Part shown: piece by piece, positions 12,974 through 23,626 of the stretch
How positions within the stretch are numbered: position 1 is the stretch's first letter
Layout: each line of letters opens with the position of its first letter
From: Condylostoma magnum
Taxonomy: Eukaryota > Ciliophora > Heterotrichea > Heterotrichida > Condylostomatidae
Direction: 5' to 3'
DNA: 25,027 nucleotides
Assembly (NCBI GenBank): GCA_920105805.1
Contig: CAKKTI010000284.1
Coordinates: 3,640 to 28,666 of the forward strand
Notes under the pieces: model-generated
The model's input: the letters and a program-made list of their open reading frames with translations, nothing else
What the model was told of the DNA's origin: nothing
Database searches by the model: none
Program-made: the position numbers and the translations under genes

Positions 12974-14845
12974 CTACCTAAGCTTCGATACTGTTCTGAA
13001 AAGGAAAAACACGGATAAAAGGCAGAATACCATTAGAATAGCAATCAACCCGATAAAGTTTTCCCAGATTTCTTCATCTTCAATTCCAAGCGATTTTAAA
13101 GGATCACAGCCTAGTTAGCAATCAAGCTCTAAGTCCGTGAACTCATTCAAACATAGAATAGTGAATCCGTATTTAAAGGGCTGTGTAAAACTTACTGATA
13201 GATACTTGATATACTCAATACCAGGCGGCAAGGAGTCAAAATTAACAAAGAATCCATTGAAGATCATTAAAGGTAAAGCAATTATATTGCCAAAAGCATT
13301 AGCACTATCTCTATTATCCCCTAGAATAGAGCAAAGCAATCCTATATTGAATCCAGCTTAATACAGGAGTAAAACTATAGCAAAGAAAATGAACCATTTC
13401 TCAGTTGATTCAGTGTTTAGACCTACTGCAAAGTAAATTATAACGGCTTGGAAGGCTCCTAGTAAAACTGTTATTGGAAGTTCAGTAAAGAGCTTTGCAA
13501 AGAAATAACTCACTGTTCCGTAAAGCTAACTATACTATTCTTTTATGAATATAGCTTTTTCTAAGTGATAAATATTAGTAATTGACATAAAGGAAATCAT
13601 AGTACAGTTTATAGTAACGAAATTCAGTACTCCATTTCTTGCTGAAACAGATTTTTCATCGTCTCCTATACTATTAAAGATTGCTATGATAAGTAGTGTT
13701 GAAAATATCGTTTAAATAACTCTGGTAATTATATAAAACTTATTTCTCCATAGATCCAAAAAGAATCTTGATTAAAGGGCAATATACTTTGCCATACAGC
13801 TTATACTACCACTACGAATCGCAGTTGGTTTTAGATTACATCCTTCCATCTTTTAGCTCCATACAAACTCTTGATTATTTTCATAATGCTCTGCAATTCT
13901 ATTGAACTTCTCTATCTCCTCATCCGTCATTTTATCTCTATTCGGTATATGCATCAAATCGATATAATAATCAGCAGGGTTGACTCTCTCCGGACATTCA
14001 AATCCAATTTTAGAAAAGTAGGGAATAACTTGGTTAATAGGGCCCTAGTAAACAGTATTTCCATTAGAAAGTAGGATTAGTCTATCGAATAATTTGAAAA
14101 CACTATACGAAGGCTGATGTATTGTGCAAATTATAGTTCTTCCAGCCGTCGCTTATTCTTGCATGAGCTATATAACAACCTCAGCTGTAAATGAATCTAG
14201 TCCAGAAGTAGGCTCGTCTAAGAAGATTATGGAAGGATCTGTAATTGTTTCTAGTGCAATACAAACACGTTTAATTTGTCCTCCTGATAGACCTTTAGAC
14301 AAAACAGAGCCGATTAAATTATCTGCAACTTTGGTTAATTGTAGCTCATCCAGAAGCTAATCTACTTTTTCGTCAAGTTTTTGTCCCTTTGCACCGATTT
14401 TCATATAGGCAACGAAGCTGATACTCTCTCTAGGTGTTAGGGTTCCAATAAGTATATCTTCTTGAGTCACATAAGCGGAAAAGCTTGTATACGAAATTTC
14501 TTGTACCGGATACCCATTGGCTGTTATTTTTCCAGATGTAGTAGCGTTCTTTGTTGTTGCTAGTCTATTACTGAGAATGTTCAAAAGGGAAGTCTTTCCA
14601 GCTCCAGATGATCCCATCAAAGCAATTAATTCTCCTGGGTTAGCATATCCGGATACTCCTTTAAGAATGTCAATTTCTTTGTCTTTTGTAGTAATTGTAT
14701 ACTTAACATCCTACCACTCAAGTTGTACTTTAGTAGCTGCTGATCTCACTGAACTTTTCCTTCTGTGCATTGGGTTAAGCATCTACACTTCATTACCTGT
14801 ATTGTCAGATTATTGATTAGTGGACATTATTATATTTCTACTCAT
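12974..14845 (-). CDS. ABCG-family half-transporter
   Basis: 623 aa, the usual size for an ABCG half-transporter with the ATPase domain first and the membrane domain after. Walker A is GSSGAGKTS (~78-86), the signature is [12 protein letters not shown], Walker B is [13 protein letters not shown] and the H-loop is TIHQPS. The ABCG continuation SNGNTVYQGP has UAG for the conserved Gln. About six hydrophobic membrane segments follow, for example [36 protein letters not shown] and [20 protein letters not shown], with the family loop [14 protein letters not shown]. Such proteins dimerise to export lipids, sterols or xenobiotics; the substrate cannot be told. The start is ATG at 14845 (second in-frame ATG at 14827). 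It ends at TAG TAA TAG (12976-12968), directly after a basic VSKLR. The DBP4 gene begins 118 nt downstream on the same strand. Confidence 0.94.
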
Positions 14846-15193
14846 TAAATTTGAATTCTCTATATCTAATTAAGAATATCGTTATTTACAAACTGTTAAT
14901 AATTGAAATATTAGTAAAGGGTAAATTGATTTGAGTGACATAATAGATTGAGTACAAAAATAGGGAAAGATTATTGATTCTGTGAGAATTTAAATAAAAA
15001 TGATATATACTTGATACAGCTTAAGTATTTCCTGCAATTTGATATGGATAAAAACGCCCTAAAACCAATAAAAACTGAAATCTCCCTAAATTATTTAAAA
15101 ACTCTTAAATGACTGTTTAACTTACACAATAATGATTTTATTTCTTAAATTCCTTACATCTCTTAATATTTAGAACATATTTAACAAAGGAAA
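14846..15193. other. Divergent intergenic region between ABCG transporter and eIF2B delta
   Basis: About 350 nt, strongly AT-rich, between two divergently transcribed starts. It must contain both promoters. I see no tRNA, repeat or conserved box in it. Confidence 0.6.
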
Positions 15194-16357
15194 ATGCTGG
15201 AGGCAATTTATGATGACAATAAATAAAGTTCTATGCGCAAACGTTCTTTTCTACACTCTTCAGAAGATACAGGTGAACGAGAGGTATCCCTGTTCTCCCA
15301 TCTCAGCTCCACTAATAACCTAAACGAAGACAACATTCATTGGGCTGTACGGGAATATGGGTTAAAGGTTAAATAAAGAATTATTTAGGGAGGAAATCAA
15401 AGATGCTAGGAAATGCTGAAGGCTATTTCAATTTTTGTTGATGAGTATAGGCATAGGGGAGGAAAAGGAATGAAAAGGGATTTAGAACTAAAGTTATAGT
15501 AGATTGAAGAATTCATTTCCTCATAAAGACGTAAGAGCTTTGGCATGGAAACTGCTCTTATGTCAATTAAATTGAAATTGAGTAAGATTCCTTTGACTGC
15601 AGAGGTTGAAAAGGTTAAGAAATGGCTTAAAGACTCTATCAATACATTTATAGACGATAAGATTTAATCTCCAGTAGAAATAATAAGTTAATCTGGTTCA
15701 GAAATGATAAAGGACGGAGAAGTGATTCTAACATACGGGTACTCTACATCAGTGGCAGCAGTTTTACTATAATCAAAGCAATAGTAAAAGAATTTCAGTG
15801 TGATAGTAGCCGACAGCCGTCCTTACTTAAATGGTTAATAACTATTGAAAAAACTGCTATAGCATAAGATAAAATGCACTTATATACATATTAACAGTGT
15901 TTCTTATCACATGAATGAAGTAAGCAGGATTTTCTTAGGTGCATCGGGTATAACAGCTAATGGGTATTTACTTAATTGCTCTGGAACAGGAATGATATGC
16001 TGTATAGCCGACAGATTTAAGAAGCCAGTTATAGTTTGTGTAGAAACCTATAAATTTAGTGATAGAGTATAAATCGATTCAATTTGCTATAATGAACTTC
16101 TATCTCAGGATGTTATACAGAATACTTAAATGTATGAAGGAGATACAAGAGTTAGCACGCTGATTGAGGACTGGAGAAGTGAGAATAATTTACTCATTTT
16201 AAACACAATTTATGACTTAACACCTGCGTAGTATATTGGGATGCTGGTAACTGAAGTAGGGTGTGTGCCTGTTACATCTGTGCCTGTTATACTGAGAGAG
16301 TATAGGAAGGATTTAGACAATGTTGATGTTGCCGCAGAGTTAGCTGAATATGATTAA
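15194..16357 (+). CDS. Translation initiation factor eIF2B, delta subunit
   Basis: 387 aa. The C-terminal two thirds is a clear eIF2B alpha/beta/delta regulatory-subunit domain, with delta-type features: SFGMETALMS (~115-124), DGEVILTYGYST (~174-185), FSVIVADSRPYLNG (~201-214), SRIFLGASGITANGYLLN (~244-261), KKPVIVCVETYKFSDRVQ (~276-293) and the delta signature SICYNEL (~296-302). The end has TEVGCVPVTSVPVIL. eIF2B is the GDP/GTP exchange factor for eIF2; the delta subunit, with alpha and beta, senses eIF2alpha phosphorylation. The N-terminus is short compared with animal and fungal delta subunits and starts at the first ATG after an AT-rich leader. It ends at TAA TAA (16355-16360) after EYD. 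The gene is convergent with a kinase whose stop lies about 105 nt away. Confidence 0.93.
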
Positions 16358-16465
16358 TAATTTACTCTTTAGGTTTATATGTTTAAATTATATGTTTAAT
16401 AGGAATTTATAGTAACTATTTAAGCTTTTATTACAAACTTATACTAATTATATTTAAAGGTGAAA

Positions 16466-17866
16466 TTAATAATTAATAATTTCATGCTTTATTTGCATCA
16501 ATCGCATAAAAGTTGATGAGTCAATTGCCTTCAATTCTCTTCTTTCAGTTTCCATTTCTTCGTTCTGCAGATCCTGATTAGAGTATGTTTTAGTTATTAT
16601 TTTCTTATTTTCTTTGCGCCAATTTTTAACACATTTTGGAACTTTTTCATCAGGAATGCTTAACTTCTCAAATTTTACAACGTTTGAATGTTAGAAGGAC
16701 TCAAAATCAGCAGTATTCGATATTTAATCATTATCTTATTACCTTAGAAAATTGCCAAATATTGGCTCCTCAATATTATCTGCAGAGTAAAATCTACGCC
16801 TTCCTTTATGACCTCTTTTCCGTTCTTAGTTAATCTTTTTAACAGGAGACATTTCCTTTGGTTCTTCAATTTGCGATTTTTAAGGACTACCAGATAGTGC
16901 TTATTCAGATAATGCTTAGCTTGTATATATACTTGTATCGATAGATAAGTTGATTCTAGTCCGTCTACACATTCCAGTTATACATCTAAAGGAGAAATCA
17001 GTACATAAACAACTTTTATTTTAATCGTAAATGTGCTAAAATCTATCAATCCAGAACTAATAATTAGGCTTTTCTTCATATTATAACTTCATTGAGTACA
17101 TTAAGAATTGATTTAGAATAGGAAATTGTTTGCATAGCAGAGAATAATTGGTTCTAGATCTTATCAAAAGTACTTAATCCTGTTTATTATTATTAGCTCC
17201 ATTCCAGGGCAGATAGCCTTATGCTAAATATATAAGCAAATAAGCCAGACTTTCTAAATCATCCCTTCTGCTTGTACTTACTCCATTTAAACAATTAAAA
17301 GAGGAGAAAATTGCGTTACCCTTTATAGTACATTTCTCCTAATAACTTGCATGTTATTTCGTCTATAAGTTTATGTATTTACGTGATAGGCCTAAATCAA
17401 TTAAGTACATTGCATTGTGTGTACTTTTACGGCCTAATATTATATTTCCAGGTTTTATATCTCTGTGCAGATAACCATTCTCATGTAAATTCTCAATAAT
17501 TTTCAATAGTACTATACCTATTTATGCTGTTTTTTCTATAGAAAGGGGAAATTATTTCATAAGATAATCCTCAAATTTCATTCCTAAAAGTTATGTTACT
17601 TAAGCGTATTCCCCCTCATGAGTACCGCTTCAAAGCAGTTTCGGAATTCCTTAGATTTAAAGCTATCTAAGAATATTCGACTCAAATACTAAGCTACTTG
17701 GTAATGCAGATTTGGTGTATTGGAACTTTATTGCTACTTTGCGATTTTTTTGGTAGTCTTTACCATTATAACAGACGCAAAATGAACCTTTTCCAATTTC
17801 CTCTAATTACTTATATCGATTTCCTATCATTTTTACAATGGCTGGCTTTTAATTTGGGGTAGACAT
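16466..17866 (-). CDS. Casein kinase 1 (CK1)-family protein kinase
   Basis: 466 aa: kinase domain at about 13-310 and a basic, polar tail. Visible motifs are the Gly-loop IGKGSFCVCY (24-33), VAIK with Lys47, alphaC Glu62, GIPKLLWSG (73-81), HRDIKPGN (134-141), DLG (157-159) and the CK1 hallmark SRRDDLESLAYLL (199-211) followed by GYLPWNG. CK1 kinases lack the APE motif and often phosphorylate acidic or primed substrates. Trp79 is UGA at a position where CK1 proteins carry an aromatic residue, usually Trp. Two positions are unusual: HRDIKPGN where CK1 has HRDIKPDN/EN, and DLG for DFG; the catalytic Asp136 and Asn141 are kept, so activity is plausible. The tail contains SPVKK and RKRGHKGRRR, which could be a nuclear signal. 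ATG at 17866 was chosen; a second in-frame ATG is 12 codons on. The stop is TAA at 16468-16466, followed by more in-frame UAA codons. Confidence 0.9.
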
Positions 17867-18315
17867 AAGAAAGTATTGAAATTAATCATTCTATATAATT
17901 GGTTTGCTAGCAGTATTAGTGGAGAGAAATTGGCTTATTAGTAGATATAATTTCATTCTTATAGCAAGAGTAAATAATTAAACTGTCAAGTATTTTAGTA
18001 TAATTTTATGTATATATCAAGATTTATTGATAATATTTAAATTGTAGAAATTCCAACTGATGTTTAAATAAAGCTAAAGATTAAATACATACTAAAATTA
18101 AGTAAATTACTCTAATCAAAATTAAAGTAGCACATATAAGAAAAAACCTATGCTTGAAAATAAATATTATTGAAATGTACAACTAAATTAATGAAAACAT
18201 AGTTTAAATAGTGCAATAACAATTCATATACAAAAATTCCCAATCCAATATTTAACTAAATATAGGCAATAAAGCTTAAAATACTACACAAAGTTTATTG
18301 GGAAAAATTAAATAA
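17867..18315. other. Divergent intergenic region between CK1-like kinase and small membrane protein
   Basis: About 450 nt of very AT-rich sequence, poorer in G and C than the flanking genes. It is expected to hold the promoters of both divergent genes. Because no codon is an absolute stop, open frames here mean nothing. No frame has recognisable protein content and no RNA gene was seen. Confidence 0.6.
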
Positions 18316-18789
18316 ATGAACTTGCTAAATAAGCTTTAGTCTCAAAATCTAGTAAGAAGAGCCATAAATATTGACAGAAACGAAATAATAGCAACTAAAC
18401 TATTAGAAATTGATGAAAGTTTTGAGCCTTAATAGTAATTATGTCCAAAAGCATATGAAAACTACTAAGAAATCATTAAAGAAAAGGAATAATAGAGTAA
18501 ATTTTCTAGTTTATATTTCTTTCGTAAAATATTTGTATCGTTTTGTATTGCAACAGGCATAACACTTTATTCATATTAGCAAATTAAGAATAAAAAGTAT
18601 GACATAATGGATATCCCAGATGAAAAGGCTTATGAAGTTTTAACAGCGTAGTAGTTATAAGAGAGAGAGCAAGAAGCATATTAGACCTAGCAATTTAACA
18701 GTGTATTGAACAAACTTTAGGGGTAATTATAAGACTAATACCAAGAGACATTAAAGGAATTTCAAAGCTTCGTAAAGAATAAAAAGTAA
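18316..18789 (+). CDS. Small single-pass membrane protein with Gln-rich coiled coil, unknown
   Basis: 157 aa; I do not recognise the family. Residues 1-65 are polar and mixed-charge. Residues ~68-87 (YFFRKIFVSFCIATGITLYS) form one hydrophobic membrane segment preceded by Arg/Lys. Residues ~105-155 are a Gln/Glu-rich helical stretch likely to form a coiled coil, in which many of the Gln codons are UAA/UAG. The size and single anchor would suit a small subunit or assembly factor of an organelle membrane complex, but that is a guess. Coding is supported by the clear hydrophobic block, the helix-forming tail, and the abrupt end at three successive TAA codons (18787-18795) after a basic KNKK end. 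It converges on the LRR gene, with about 76 nt between the stops. Confidence 0.65.
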
Positions 18790-18865
18790 TAATAAGTTTA
18801 AATCTATTATTAGGGCTTATATCTTTATGTAAATATTAAACAACGTTGATTTATAGCAAGTATTA

Positions 18866-21493
18866 CTAAATATAATTTTCTATTTCTCTCATAGCTGCAA
18901 GCTTTTGAACCTGATTTGACTACTTTTAATACTTCAAAGCTTCAATATCTTCGTCATTTGGATAATTAAAATGCTTCTTAAAATGGTTATTGCATACATT
19001 ATCAATAACTAGTTCCATTGCATTCTTTATTCTTTAGCTTAGGTCTGTTTGATGATTGTTATGCCCAATATTAGACTTATCACAAACCCGAGAAAATGCT
19101 TCTAAAAACTCAACATAGCTCATTTCCATATGTTTTTTATTATAAAGCTCATCAATGTTAGAGATCTTTGATTATTGAAAGCATACATCAATATCTCTAG
19201 CATAAAAGTTGTCATTTATGAATTATGCCTTGGTACAGAATTCCCTAAATTCTTCTAATGACATGAATCTAATTTACCCTGGGACTGTTTTTCTCCCACT
19301 ATATGTCTAATAGGCATAATCTAGAACTGACTTGAAAGCTTTTAATGTTACATCAACCTGTTCATTAAAATATCTTTATTCTCGTCAGTATTAGGAATTG
19401 AAATTGAGGAAATAATTAGCTAACCTTTCCTTGAAAATTCGCTATACAGATTACTCAATATTCCCACAAAGACGATTCCTGAAATATTTATCATATGCAA
19501 TCCTTACCAGTATCTCCATAAATTCATATCTTGATAGTTAGTTCTTAGGATTGTATCTTTACCCTTTTATGCTTTATTAAACACTTGCATTCCAGTTCAC
19601 ACCAAAATCTGATGCAGTGTAATTAGAATCCATGACACCGCATTGATTTAGCATTTCTAGCATTACATTAGGAGATATTGAACAAATTTCTACACCGGAT
19701 TGAGCAGAGAGTACTTTGTATACTTCTCTAATACTTGGATAGTTTTACCTTAGTATAAACTTCACTTTTAACAATTCTTCTTCATTTTTAATAAATTTTG
19801 CAATCTTCGTATGTTTTCAATCAAACTCAAAAATTTAGTCTATCAATGATTAAGTATCAAATTAGTAATTTTTAAACAGTGATATATTAAAACTTCACTG
19901 CACTTTTACAAGCTTATTCTATGAGGATACTAATTGATTTATTTTAACTCTTGGCTTTGTTTTAAAAGGGCGTTTTAAGTCTAAACGTGGCCCTTCAGGT
20001 GTAAAGTAACACATTTTGTCAGTTTTCAGCTAATTTACTTCAACTGACTGTTTTAGTTCTATAACATTTTGGTCTAAAACGATCTCTCCATCAATACTGT
20101 AAAAATAAAGTTATTATTTATTTGGAAGAACTCTAGTTCTTTTATAAAGGCCATTGTCTGACTTAATCATTGGATCTGGTTAGTATTTATCTACTTTTAA
20201 ATGCAAGAAAACTTGAGAGTCCTTTTCACAATTAACTTAAAAATCTACTTCAATTCATTTTTCACAAACCCAGCAATTATTACCACTTGAAGATTAAAAG
20301 TTTCCCATTTATGTAAGCTGTTGGATGTTAGTTGAATAATTAGGCTGATTTGTAGGAATCATAAATCCTTATGATGTAATAAAGCAACGATTGCCTTAGA
20401 CATGAAGCCCATACAAGTAGTAGTTCTTTTATAAACCTTTTGATATGATCTCACATTCCTTATAAGTAAAATAATTGTGTGAGATATCAAAGTGACGTAA
20501 AGCTTTGTTATATTTTAATGCTTTAGATATAAATTTGGCTATTTCATTATCAGGATAGTTTCCCATTGAATTCCAGGAAATGTCTATTTGTATTAATGTA
20601 CTATTCTTTTAAATACCTTTGAAAAAGGTACTAACTTCATCACCTCTCATATTATTCCAGTGCAGATCTAAAGATTCCAAAGTGGTATTTCTTTAAATCA
20701 TTTTGCCTATTGCCTATGCAGATATATGAGTTAACTAATTTTTTGATAAATTAAGATAATACACACTTTTATTTTTTTCTAAAGTTTTAAAAAACTTCTA
20801 TATACCACGATCTGTAAGTCTACACTACTCTAAGTTAATTCGTTTGATATTAACAAGAGGATTTTTTAATATTTCTACTAATTTAACAAGGCTAGATTGC
20901 CCGATACGATTTTGACTTAAGTTCAAATCTTTTATAATTTCTGGTCTCAGCGAGTTTAAAATAGAAATAGACCCTATTTCAGTCAGTCTATTTGCCTATA
21001 AATTTATTCTCTCTACCTAAGGTAGTTTCCTTAAACTCTCGGAAAGTGCAAATGCATAATTATCCCCAATTCCCATTCTTTTTAGATCGATATTTTCCTC
21101 CTTGCCCTTCCTTCTAATTAATCCCATAGTTCTGGGCAGTAATTTCTATTATGAAAGTGATTTAATATAGGCTTGATACGGAGTTTCACTAGTCTTTTCT
21201 TTCACTCCTAATCTAGTTACACTTTTAAAAGCGCTAATAAATTCATATCTAGCCTTTAACCCCACAGACTCCGACCTTATTTTCTAAGGTGATTGTAACT
21301 AAGGCTATCTCTTATTAAAAATCTTTGCTTACTTCCCAGGAGTTTGTAAGTTTTACTGAAATTGCACTGGTATTACTGATTGACTTCGTGGGTTTTCCTT
21401 CTTTCCTACTACTCTATCGGTAGCAGCTCTTTGCTTCCTTAGCAACGGTAAAGTTGATTTTCCTTTAATAGGAGTAATGTATTTAGTTTCCAT
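18866..21493 (-). CDS. Leucine-rich-repeat protein with C-terminal EF-hand-like region
   Basis: 875 aa in one frame. The first ~130 residues are basic and low in complexity. About residues 155-370 form RNase-inhibitor-type leucine-rich repeats of ~28 aa; examples are VERINLQANRLTEIG, IIKDLNLSQNRIG, VYYLNLSKNQLT, TLESLDLHWNNMRGDEV and LIQIDISWNSMG. A short Cys pair (CWVCEKW, ~405-411) follows, then a beta-rich segment (~415-560). A helical region with EF-hand-like or calpain-like pieces comes last (RYEFMEILVRIAYDKYF ~650, MSLEEFREFC ~744, MSYVEFLEAFSRVC ~800). Long ciliate LRR proteins of this style are common and some are axonemal or cortical; I cannot name an orthologue. UGA occurs as Trp in CEKW, VQWSF and FDWKH. 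The ATG opens a basic N-terminus. The end is TAG TAA (18868-18863). Confidence 0.85.
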
Positions 21494-21555
21494 TATAAAT
21501 GCTTACAATTACAGGAGTTTAGTCATCAGTTTGAGGTTATTTAAGAACCCGTAGA

Positions 21556-22560
21556 CTAATCCTTCACCCTGTTTTTATCATGATGTAATTTTTTATAGCT
21601 TTATGAATTAACTTCAAGTAAATTGCCTTTAGAAAGCTGTAAATAAATTATGTAAGATTAATCAGCTGTTTTTCTAATCTATTGTGAACAGTTAAGCTTG
21701 TATTTTGTTATTTGTGATGGGGTTGGTGATAAATCATAGGAGATATTAAAGTATTTGAGGTCGTTAAATTTTATGATTGATTGCTTCCGGGATGATTGGA
21801 ATTTCATTGCCTTAAATTTTCTTCTCTCTTGGATTATAAATACTTGGCCCTGGATTCTCTGTGCAGTGAATGATGCTTCCTCCTGTACTTACAACTTCTA
21901 TAGGAATTTTGCTAAAATTTGAGACTTATAGGAAATGAAAGCTTAAAGGAGTTTTAATTTCACTTGGAGGTTTACTCTCATTGGTGTTTTATGGATATGT
22001 GGTATTTAGCTAGTAGTCTTGACTAGCTAATTTTTACTATTTTATCCATTCTATATGTTTAGCTACAGGAATAATGATTTATAAGGTTATTTTGAAATAG
22101 TATAGAATCAAATCAATGGTAATAGCTTCTATTACCTTTCTAAGTGGGTCTGTTTTTAGTTGAATTGCTTATGCTACTTAATCCATGTGAAATTAAGTAA
22201 ATAGCTCTGTGAGTCAAGACATGTAAAATATTAGCTAATTGATGAGTATATGCAATTTAGTATCTGTTTGTTATGCAGGAACTTAAGTTATACTAATTTG
22301 ATGTACTAAGCAATCAAAGATATCAGTTGTTTCATTATATACTAGTGCTAGACCTCTGTTTACGGCCATTGTAAGCTTCTATTTATCTTTTATACATGAT
22401 GACTATTCACTATTGTAAGAAGGAGTATGCTTTATACTATTAATTGTAAGCTTTTCTGGATTAATAACTACAGCTTTGAGTAAGAAAAAAGAGAGGAATA
22501 GTTTTAGAAGAAATATCAGAGATAGAAAGAAAAGATAGTTAACAAATACATATCAAAATA
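21556..22560 (-). CDS. Probable secretory or membrane protein of unknown family, with candidate 16-nt introns
   Basis: I do not recognise this gene, and its exact structure is uncertain. The middle reads well from about 22455 to 21844 (KLTINSIKHTPSYNSEQSS ... VYNETTDIFDC ... SKPPSEIKTPLSFHFLQ ... STGGSIIHCTENPGP). It has several Asn-X-Ser/Thr sites and scattered Cys, suiting a luminal or extracellular protein. Upstream the sequence is strongly hydrophobic in two frames (signal peptide or anchor). Downstream the good frame changes to FNDLKYFNISYDLSPTPSQ and on to about 21556. Removing GT...AG stretches of 16 nt at 22471-22456 and 21843-21828 joins these pieces in frame. No ATG in the right frame was found at the 5' end, so the start is unresolved and a further short intron is possible. 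The stop is probably TAG at 21558-21556, with a later TAA at 21543. An alternative is two overlapping small genes. Confidence 0.45.
21828..21843 (-). other. Candidate 16-nt spliceosomal intron
   Basis: Reads GTATTTATAATCCAAG on the minus strand. Its removal shifts the reading frame from the STGGSIIHCTENPGP frame to the FNDLKYFNISYD frame, giving one continuous protein. It has GT and AG ends and an internal TATAAT that could hold the branch A. Heterotrich ciliates are known for 15-16 nt introns. Confidence 0.45.
22456..22471 (-). other. Candidate 16-nt spliceosomal intron
   Basis: Reads GTAGTTATTAATCCAG on the minus strand: the same length and nearly the same 3' end (AATCC, then A-rich to AG) as the candidate at 21828-21843. 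Removing it joins a hydrophobic N-terminal frame to the KLTINSIKHTPSYN frame. The region also reads without splicing (FLLKAVVINPEKL), so this one is less certain. Confidence 0.35.
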
Positions 22561-22837
22561 ATATGATAGAAAGAGCTGAAACGAACAATAAACCTCCTGT
22601 ATATTGTACACTAAAATAACTTATATTAAAATTAGCATTTATTATTAATATTACATTAGTTATATATAACCTCTCTTGCAAATATAACCAAACCTATATT
22701 ACATTATTTCTTTTTATAATCCTGCATTCCTGCTAGTAACAATATGCCTCTAAATCATAGTCAGTACAAAGCCGAAAAACTATCCTATTTTAGCTTTGAT
22801 ACACCTAAAACAACTTACATAATGGCGGGGATTATTA

Positions 22838-23404
22838 ATGTATAAGGCTAATTATTGGGATATCGACGACTTTTTAGCCGAGGAGGAATCAGTGGTTATG
22901 ATTGCTCAAAGAAATTTAAAGAAACTTGGATACCTTGATCCAAACAACAAATAAGAAGATTTAACTCAAGGAACAAAGGCAAAAGTTCCCTTTTGACTAT
23001 CACTGGCACTAGCTACCAGAGGTTTTGTAAAAATAGAATTACCTTCTATATTCAATGACAGTTACAGATCTTCATTGCAGGCAGAGCCTAGAATACTCAC
23101 ATTAAAGGAAAAAAGCACTTATTTCTTTAGATTTGGCGGGAAATTAGCTCATAGTCTCAAAGACACTGAACTTACACCAATTTTGTTAGAAGTTTTCTTG
23201 TAACGATTTAAATATTTGCTTTAGAATATTGATACAGAGAAAGAAACATAAGTGAGGAAGAAGTTAACCAATTTAGAGGATTATTTATTCAGAATTGGGC
23301 ATAAAATACGTAATGAGTTCTCAGAGTGAAATGAGAGAAGGTTTGAAAAAATACGAACTTCTGATATATGCAGAAGACCAGTGAGGAGGATTAAGCTTAA
23401 TTAA
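22838..23404 (+). CDS. PSF3: GINS complex subunit Psf3 (GINS3)
   Basis: 188 aa, the normal length for Psf3. The N-terminus ANYWDIDDFLAEEE matches the Psf3 start (YFDIDDILAEEE type), followed by LGYLDPN (30-36), GTKAKVPFWLSLAL (45-58), VKIELPSIFNDSYR (65-78), AEPRILTLKEKSTYFFRFG and LLEVFLQRFKYLL. Psf3 is one of four subunits of GINS, which joins Mcm2-7 and Cdc45 to form the CMG replicative helicase in the nucleus. The Trp of PFWLSLAL (codon 22994-22996) is UGA at the family's conserved (L/F)PLWLA position. ATG 22838 starts exactly at the family N-terminus; an upstream ATG at 22743 is in another frame and would act only as an upstream AUG in the leader. The stop is a single TAA. The gene is divergent from the unknown secretory gene and convergent with the PHD gene. 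Confidence 0.94.
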
Positions 23405-23626
23405 CATGTATTATATTTATGTTGGTTTATGCAGAGAATGTTTTTAGGATTATTGGAATATTTGTATATAAAGTTTCTTAGATTATCTACTGTTTTTTAG
23501 TATTACTTAAATTGCTGTAGATTCTTTATAATAATAATGCTAAAAATAAATTAACAAAACTGCTTTAAATTTTATAAAATTATAGAAAATATAACTAAAT
23601 CGTTTAAAATCATAATTTAATATAAA
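23405..23626. other. Short convergent intergenic region between GINS3 and PHD gene
   Basis: About 220 nt of very AT-rich DNA between two convergent stops. It should contain both 3' ends. Nothing else is recognised. Confidence 0.5.

Noticed and set aside
13137-14816. Plus-strand standard-code ORFs at 13137-13361, 13871-14074, 14124-14360 and 14517-14816
   Set aside because: All are antisense shadows of the ABCG transporter, whose minus-strand frame has every ABC motif.
15406-16833. Standard-code ORFs at 15406-15642 (-) and 16636-16833 (+)
   Set aside because: They are antisense to eIF2B delta and to the CK1-like kinase.
14846-18315. tRNA, other RNA gene or mobile element in the two longer intergenic regions
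   Set aside because: No cloverleaf-like boxes, terminal repeats or element proteins were seen.
22743-22837. ATG at 22743 as the GINS3 start
   Set aside because: It is in a different frame; the family N-terminus begins at the ATG at 22838.
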